Origin: Rhynchonema sp. JSB1_4
Lineage: Eukaryota; Nematoda; Chromadorea; Monhysterida; Xyalidae
NCBI GenBank assembly: GCA_030248065.1
Contig: JASAMV010009355.1
Location: 1-64,000 of the forward strand
DNA: 64,000 nucleotides
Direction: 5' to 3'
The position numbers and the translations under genes are program-made. A model generated the notes under the pieces. The model did no database searches. It was given only the letters and a program-made list of their open reading frames with translations, and was not told the DNA's origin. Each line of letters opens with the position of its first letter. The stretch's first letter is position 1. Below, one piece after another: positions 58,017-64,000 of this stretch.

Positions 58017-61000
58017 TTATTCAAGATCACAGCCCTGTTGCTCGAGGAACCGTCGGATCAACTTGTGGTCGACCGACAGCATCAATCGATCGCCCAACGC
58101 CTCGTTGCGTCGTTGTTGCACCAAATTGTGATTGCAGAACTCGACCAGTTGCTGTTGCAGCTGCAGCTCGCTCGACACGATGAAATCAGATCTGCAAGAA
58201 AGAAATTCACGGTCGCATTGCTGTTCAGTCGGCAGGAACTTGCGTTCTTTGAAAGCCAGTTCATCCAAAAGTCGGCCTTCTGGAGAGAAAATTAATTGAG
58301 TGATAAGCAACTTCTACGTCGGTCGATATTAGCGACTTCCGTTAATCTCCGAATACACCAACTGTAAAAATTCACGTAACCAAGGCAAGACCGAACGGGA
58401 CCTCGGACCAATCACCAAGTGTTGTGTTGGTATCGGCTAGGTTGTCTGCACAACATGGCCACCGCGTGTGCCTGCCGAACCAGTTCAATGACAAACGCCC
58501 AGCGGAACACAGCACGAACAAAGACAAACAAAGAACCAATCACCAGACCACAACCAACTTGCAATCCCGATACAATTGCCAAAATGACACGCCGACATTG
58601 TCAGCGTCGACAAGCGCGGCGCGTACGATCAGCACAAACATGCGTTGTGCGTTGAGCGTCAACGATGCCCAGACGGACTCCAACGATGAAATGGTGTGCG
58701 CCGTTTGACCGGATGTGCCTGTATTGTTGGGGGAAAATGTTATCATCATATCACCAAACTGACCGAACCGAAATCACACAACCACATCGCGTTTCGATTT
58801 CGAATGCAGGCACTGCGACTGCGATGGGACCCACGGACAGGCAATGATAATGGAAAATTTCGTTTGGACCATATTTTGCGTCAAGTTCGCGTGAACAATT
58901 TTTACAACGGTCAAAGTTAGTGCTGCAACACTATCGCAAAAAAATGGTCCAAACGAAAAATGAATTTATACATCGCAGCAGTTGAACCATACTCGTAATC
59001 CTTACCTAAGTTTGATACGACACAGATAGCGGATAGTCTATCATTCATTTTATCGTTAAATACACATTTCAACCGACCGCCAAGTCCGAGCAAGCGCGAT
59101 GTACCGCCTAATACCTCGGCGGTGTACGGTGCGAATGTGGTTGCGTCAATGTGCAGAAACTTGGCACGAATCAGATTCGGCTGAAAACACACTCAACAAA
59201 TCACGCTACAGGCATAGCGACGAAACTGTGCAAGTTTTGAGGTCATTGTTGAAGCAAACGCAACCTAAAAGCTACTATAATGCAAAAAGACATCCACCAA
59301 TTTGATACCTGACTCAATAGGAGTGCTGCATTGACATGATCAACGGTGGCAATCACTCGAATATTTGGCGCTTGTGCCAGTTGACAGATGGCCGTCTGTG
59401 ACGCTTCATCGCGAATATTTGGTCCGTCGAAATTGTGCACAATCACGCACAGGTCACGGTACGTCGCTGAAATATAGTTGGGTGTTCAGGTTATTTTCTG
59501 GTTTGAGCGTCCACCGCTGGCGCACGACGGGAAACCATGAGACTTTTGGTGGAAAAATGTCACTCCCACTACTCCAAAATCGAATTTTCGATTTTTTGAT
59601 AGAATGCATGGATTGGCTCACAGTTTGGCCTGAGCCTAATAAAGAGCCTGAGGCTAAGCCTAAGCCTGAGATAAAGGAAAGTCAAATTTCAGACTGTCTT
59701 AGGATTTCAAAGTTCCCCCACCAAAAGTCTTAGGGCTCCACCAGATAAACCCGAAACATAATTTTTTTCTATGTCCATGTTTCGGGTTTCGGGGTTTGAA
59801 AAAAAACCCGAAACCCGAAACACAAAGCATGATAATCGAAAATGTTTCGGTCTTGCCACTTGTAGCTAACGTGCCCAATTTATACGGTCAGTCAGTCGAA
59901 ACATTTTCGATTATCATGCTTCGTGTTTAGGGTTTTTTTCAAAACCCGAAACCCGAAACATGGACATAGAAAAAATTTATATTTCGTGTTTCGGGTCTAT
60001 CTAGTGGAGCCCTTAGAGTTTCCCAAAAGGTGCCGCTAGCTTGAAAATACAAAAAACACACACAAGACACGAATTTTGCATTCGGACACCGAGCAGTATT
60101 GCCATTTGACGTATACGAGGATTAATGCATAATTTTCAGTTTCTGTTAACATGTCCTGTGATCTGTCCTGATGTCCGTGATATTCCTCGCTCCTTGGCGC
60201 TTTATGTAGCTTTTGTTTGCCGTGGTCTGTTATAACCAGTGTTGTAACTATTTTTTATTTCCGTAATTGTCCCAGCCGGTCTTGTAACTGTGCTTGCATC
60301 ACTAATTTACCTGCATGGTTTTATGCGTCATTGAGAGCAACAAAACAAACCAACAAACCACTATTTTTCTGCGTTTCGAATTTAATCGCTTCGGCCAGCC
60401 GCACGACGTTGTGCCGCGTGTTGGCCGGCAACTGGGTGGTCAGCGCGAGCAGTTCGCAGACGGACAGCAACAGTTTGCGGACGCTCGCATCGGCGTGACA
60501 GCCATACAGTTGGACGCAACTGGCTTGATTCGCGTTCAGTACGTCGGCGCAAAATCGACGCATCAATTGAATCTTGGAGCCGAATCCGTGCAGCAGCAGA
60601 TTGTAGCCGTGCGACAGCAGACGACACCAACGGCCGAATTGGGCGCAATGCAAATCGATCAAATTGACGCGCTGAAAAAGTTAAAAGAACTTCTAACTGA
60701 CCATCTGCGTCTGCGGGGCAAATTGGCGCAGTGTTGGAGCTGTGGAGGTTTGGAAGTAACCACTCCAGTACAGTAGGTATCCCCCCGATGTTTGGCACGG
60801 TACAGTTGGTTTGGTGTCAAATCGGTGGTTTTGTAACTGAAAAACCCAAAATGATCAAAAATATTACGTTTTCACACGATTCCACACATGATAATAACAT
60901 AAAAACGTTTCACACAAAAGCCTAACCCCCAGGCCAGCGGCTCTGGTATAGTCTGTTGATTATATTTCGACAAAATGTATAAACCCTATTCAGCGATGTT

Positions 61001-63261
61001 TGGAACGGGCTGGGTCGACGCCATCTAAATGAATATTTCAGGCATTGCCAATTCAGGCGCAGCGCCATTGAACATTGTTGGTGTTGTGCGATGACACGCC
61101 ACGCACGTGTTCTTGCGCCACGCAGCAAGCACCCGATTCACACCAAAAATCAACCGACCGTCTGCATGCGTTGCTCATTGCTTTCGAACGCCGTCCGCAA
61201 CTGATCCAGCGACACCGTCAGTTGCTCGGCACCAACAGTGACGTCATCGACTTCTGCAGCACTTTCATCCAACGATTCCGCATCCTTGGGTGCATTGTCT
61301 AATTTTGCCTTTCGTCTGCCTCGACGATTCGCTTTCGAATGATCACTGCCGAAATACGATGCGACCGCTGAATCAATTAAATGTAATGGAATCAGAGGTC
61401 GCACGCAATCGGGCCAGCTCGAGCTCGGACCGGGCCGGGCCGCCATTTTGGGCTTTTCGTTCGGGCCGGGCGGGGTCGGGATGGAAGGCCCGAGGCTTCT
61501 GAAGTGACTTACTTCACTTCAAAAAATAGGGATTTTTGATCAAAAAGTAGATCAGTAGTACATGTAGTAGCAGTAGTAGTAGATCATCAGTACTTGTCTA
61601 TTTGACAACTTTTTCATGCAAACATGAACTTTCAACCAAAAAGCTAGATTCAGAAAAATCGCAAAAATTATGATAAAATTCCGGCGAAACTCTGACCCAA
61701 AAAATCGAGCCGGGCCGGAGACTAAGGGGATCGGCCGGGCCGGCCAAACCCGACCTCTTCTGAACGGAATGCTCTATCGTAAATATGAGGAAAAATGAAA
61801 AAGATCTGTGGATACGTGTTCAGTTCAAGACACAAGTTAAAATCGCAACCGACACTGTAACAATTGCAGAATTTACGCAAACCCGAAGCCTGATGATCAG
61901 ATGAGGGCAGTGTAGTTCTTGGGGGAGGGGGCCCCGCCTCCCTAAGGTATACTAACCAACCGAAGCGACCAAGGTACACTAGTACACCTCTGACACTAAC
62001 CACCGCGCCAGGTACACTAACCGCCTTAACTTTTGCCTAAAATAGGCATTTTAGTCTTAAAATGGGCATTTTTATTCGTAAAATGGGTGATTTTCACGTC
62101 AATGCTGTCAAAAGTCGCAAAAATACCCTTTTTATGAAGAATTTTTTCAAAAAGGGGCAAAAATCGGTCAAATTTTCTGCTTCAAAAAGTGACTTTTTCC
62201 TGAAATTGGGTCTCCCCCCTCAGGGAGGTACACTAACCGCCACTGTGGTGGCTGGGGGATGGGGGGATTGGCCCCCTGAGGGGTATCTATTCTACCTCGA
62301 GTGAACCCATAGAGGGATGGAGGAAGGGTATATATCTCGAGCCGACCCCAAAGGGTATCTCGAGTATGTAGATTTATACCTTTCAAAGGCAAAAATAGGT
62401 GTTTTTCGACCTCGGAACCCCTAAAAACCACGGGTTCCGCGCGCAAACACCCCAAAATGGCCATTTTAAGCCAATTTTCGGCAAAAATGTCAAAAGGTAC
62501 CCATTTTTAGGCCAATTTTGCTAAAGTAAAATTGCATGCAAAAGACGCCCTTTTTTCGCCTTTTGACGGACCATAGGGGTACACTACCCCCCTACCCGCC
62601 CCGATTTTTTCCACCTATGTACCCTACCCGCCCCGCCAAAGTAGCCACAGCACTGCGCAAAGACCAAACACTGATCAGGAGGCAGGACACACCCAAAATA
62701 GCGAGAATGGCAAAATGCAAGAAAATAAAACAGAAAGACAAACGAACCGGAACCAAACCAGTACAATATGAAAACGTACCGGATTCGATTGCGTCGGTGA
62801 CGTCGAAAGCGCCACTGGGAATGCTCCCATCAGTGTAGTTCCTGGGGGGGGGGGGTGGGGGGGGCCCCCCCCCCTCGGGTACGCTATCTCCCCTCGGGTG
62901 GTACACTATCCCCCTATCTCCCCCTCCGGGTACACTATCTCCCCCAATTTTTGCCTAAAATGGCCATTTTTAGGCCTAAAATGGGCATTTTTACACCAAA
63001 AATGTGTGATTTTTAGGTCAATGTTCTCAAAAGTCGCTAAAATACCCTTTTTATGAAGAATTTTTTCCAAAAAGGGGCAAAAATAGGTCAAATTTTCTAC
63101 CTCAAAAAGTGACTTTTTCCCGAATTTGGGTCTTCCCCCCCCCCTTCCCCCCCCCTCGGGGGTACACTATCTCCCCCTCCGAAAAAAACGGGGGGTCCGC
63201 TATCTCCCCCTCCGGACCAGGAACTACACTGGCTCCCATCAGCATCTGTCACAGCGTCCAT
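58017..63261 (-). CDS. ORC2: Origin recognition complex subunit 2
   Basis: ORC2 is a core subunit of the six-protein complex that marks replication origins and loads MCM. Exons in gene order: 63232-63261 plus 62780-62822 (exon 1, split by MITE A5), 61159-61367, 60359-60671, 59309-59466, 59105-59180, 58559-58718, 58017-58191; 1164 nt, 387 residues, in phase throughout. Signatures: exon 3 LLSHGYNLLLHGFGSKIQLM (the family's GFGSK segment), exon 4 CVIVHNFDGPNIR and IRVIATVDHVNAALL, exon 5 TTFAPYTAE, exon 6 ISSLESVWASLTLNAQRMF then QLYRDC, exon 7 SDFIVSSELQLQQQLVEFCN (winged helix). It is shorter than human ORC2 (577) in the N-terminus. The start is inferred; TGA directly precedes the ATG in frame. 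Confidence 0.92.
58857..58961. repeat. Foldback element in ORC2 intron 5/6
   Basis: ATTTCGTTTGGACCATATTT on the left and AAATGGTCCAAACGAAAAAT on the right are inverted arms of about 25 bp around an 50-bp loop. Confidence 0.65.
59628..59668. repeat. Short TAAGCC telomere-like block
   Basis: Contains GCCTGAGGCTAAGCCTAAGC within the same dispersed flanks as 6171-6340 (GATTGGCTCACAGTTTGGCC before it). It lies in ORC2 intron 3. Confidence 0.55.
59731..60014. mobile_element. Foldback element R1 in ORC2 intron 3
   Basis: TAGGGCTCCACCAGAT opens the left arm and ATCTAGTGGAGCCCTTA closes the right. Inner arms contain AACCCGAAACCCGAAACA and its inverse, and GATAATCGAAAATGTTTCG and its inverse. TAGGG-type ends suggest a hAT-like origin, but the flanking octamers do not match. 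Confidence 0.65.
60768..60925. mobile_element. C-family fragment in ORC2 intron 2
   Basis: CAGTACAGTAGGTATCCCCC and ACGTTTTCACACGATTCCAC match C1 (12340-12590) in reverse orientation. Both termini are lost. Confidence 0.55.
61393..61762. mobile_element. hAT-like element E2 in ORC2 intron 1
   Basis: The ends CAGAGGTCGCACGCAATCGG and CGACCTCTTCTG resemble E1. The octamers AATGGAAT (61385-61392) and AACGGAAT (61763-61770) match at seven of eight. CGGGCCGGGC-type subterminal repeats are present. Confidence 0.78.
61908..62240. mobile_element. A-family MITE A6, right end lost
   Basis: It starts CAGTGTAGTTCTTGG and carries ACACTAACC motifs and the standard A core (AAAATGGGCATTTTT, TTTATGAAGAATTTTTTC). 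It is cut at 62240 where F2 begins. Confidence 0.75.
62241..62640. mobile_element. F-family MITE F2 plus GGTACCC-type fragment
   Basis: CACTGTGGTGGCTGGGGG opens an F1-like element with GGTATCTCGAGTATG motifs and a decayed core GGGTTCCGCGCGC. Near 62577 it changes into GGTACACTACCCCCCTACCC and TACCCTACCCGCCCCG units, so the right half is another family or a recombinant. Confidence 0.6.
62831..63231. mobile_element. hAT-like MITE A5 inside ORC2 exon 1
   Basis: The termini CAGTGTAGTTCCTGG and CCAGGAACTACACTG lie between perfect GCTCCCAT duplications (62823-62830, 63232-63239). It carries the GGTACACTATCTCCCCCTC motif, as A4. The insertion point falls inside the inferred first coding exon of ORC2. 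Insert plus duplication is 409 bp, not a multiple of three. The frame read out of the element happens to be open into the exon (about 25 codons, Pro-rich), but without an ATG. Confidence 0.9.
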
Positions 63262-63319
63262 TCAATTGCGTGTGTGGGAGCACAAGCTGGAAATAGCACA
63301 TTTTTTGGCCATCCATGAA

Positions 63320-63657
63320 CATAGTAGTGGCTGGGGGGGGGGGGGGGTTGGGGGGGTTGAGTACTTACCTCTCACAACTCCAAATCATACCTCTCACAAG
63401 CAATTTTATACCTTTTTAAGGCAAAATCGGTGTTTTTCGACCTTATTTTCCCAAAAATCGCGCGCGCAAACCCACCCATAATACCTATTTTTAGGCGATT
63501 TTCGACGAAAATTTGAAAAAAGGACTATTTTTACCTCAATTTTTGGCCAAAATTGTATCACAAAAACGGTGTTTTTTCGCCTTTTGGGTGACCAAAATCA
63601 TACCTCTCACGCTTCCGGTCCCAACCCCGCATCATACTTACATCCCACACATGGGCC
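63320..63657. mobile_element. G-family MITE G3, cut by B3
   Basis: CATAGTAGTGGCTGGGG opens the copy, followed by GAGTACTTACCTCTCACAAC motifs and a core with AAAATCGCGCGCGCAAA. It matches G1 and G2 up to CACACATGGGCC, where the B3 terminus starts. Confidence 0.75.
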
Positions 63658-64000
63658 CAATGGTGTAGCTGGGGGGGGGAGTGGGGGGTCCCTCCCTAGG
63701 TACAGTAGGTAGGTTGCCGCCCCTCACCTGGTACAGTAGGTAGGTTGCCGCCCCTCCCCTGGTACAGTATGTAGGTTGCCGCCCCACCTAACTTTTTACC
63801 CAAAACATTCATTTTTGGCTTAAAATTGCATAAAATTAGCATATTTGTCTGCAAATAGGTGAAAAATCGCGCGCTGCGCGCGAAATTAGTGTTTTAGACC
63901 ACATTTTCTTCAGTATTTAGACATAAAAATTTCGGTTTCCAGATGACCCCCCCCCCAAGTGGTACGACCCCCCCTAGCTCGGCTGGTACAGTAGGTAGGT
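63658..64000. mobile_element. B-family MITE B3, runs off the window
   Basis: CAATGGTGTAGCTGGGGG opens a copy with at least three GGTACAGTAGGTAGGTTGCC motifs and the core AAAATCGCGCGCTGCGCGCG. Its right terminus lies beyond the window end. Confidence 0.8.

Noticed and set aside
58192..58310. Upstream extension of the last ORC2 exon in the same open frame
   Set aside because: TTTCTTTCTTGCAG is a strong acceptor at 58192, and the previous exon ends QLYRDC in the matching phase, reproducing the family sequence exactly without the extension.

Overview
The window is animal nuclear DNA with many introns, not bacterial DNA. It holds five spliced protein genes that I could rebuild exon by exon, with splice phases that agree throughout: LARP1 on the + strand (33 coding exons, 13375-42466), and on the - strand mitochondrial IF-3 (47064-48074), a TMEM256/DUF423 membrane protein (52536-54141), an unrecognised gene with a possible con80-like C-terminus (54530-57664) and ORC2 (58017-63261). 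No host species can be named. Degenerate TTAGGC-type blocks (the nematode telomere unit), TTTCAG-like acceptors and short gaps between same-strand genes would suit a nematode, but none of these is decisive.

Layout. 1-13.3 kb is gene-free and packed with nested short transposons. 13.4-42.5 kb is LARP1, with an inferred 11.5-kb first intron. 42.5-47.0 kb is the convergent LARP1/mtIF3 gap, with one MITE and a 1-kb palindrome. 48.2-52.3 kb is a second repeat-rich gap. 52.5-63.3 kb is the - strand row ORC2, con80-like gene, TMEM256, head to tail with only about 350-390 bp between coding regions. The last kilobase returns to MITEs.

Most of the non-genic DNA belongs to a group of 0.4-kb non-autonomous elements with hAT-like features: CAGTG-type termini and 8-bp target-site duplications, perfect in most copies. 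Inside each end lie oligo-G/C runs and several copies of a short motif, usually starting GGTAC. Families share ends or cores but carry different motif suffixes, which looks like a swappable subterminal code. Some copies are nested three deep, and two copies of one host repeat act as reciprocal empty sites. One MITE sits inside the inferred first coding exon of ORC2.

The genes are functionally separate: LARP1 (translation of 5'TOP mRNAs), mtIF3 (mitochondrial translation initiation), ORC2 (replication origins), TMEM256 (unknown membrane role). Gene structures were built by eye from splice phases and remembered family sequences. No alignment or expression data were available.
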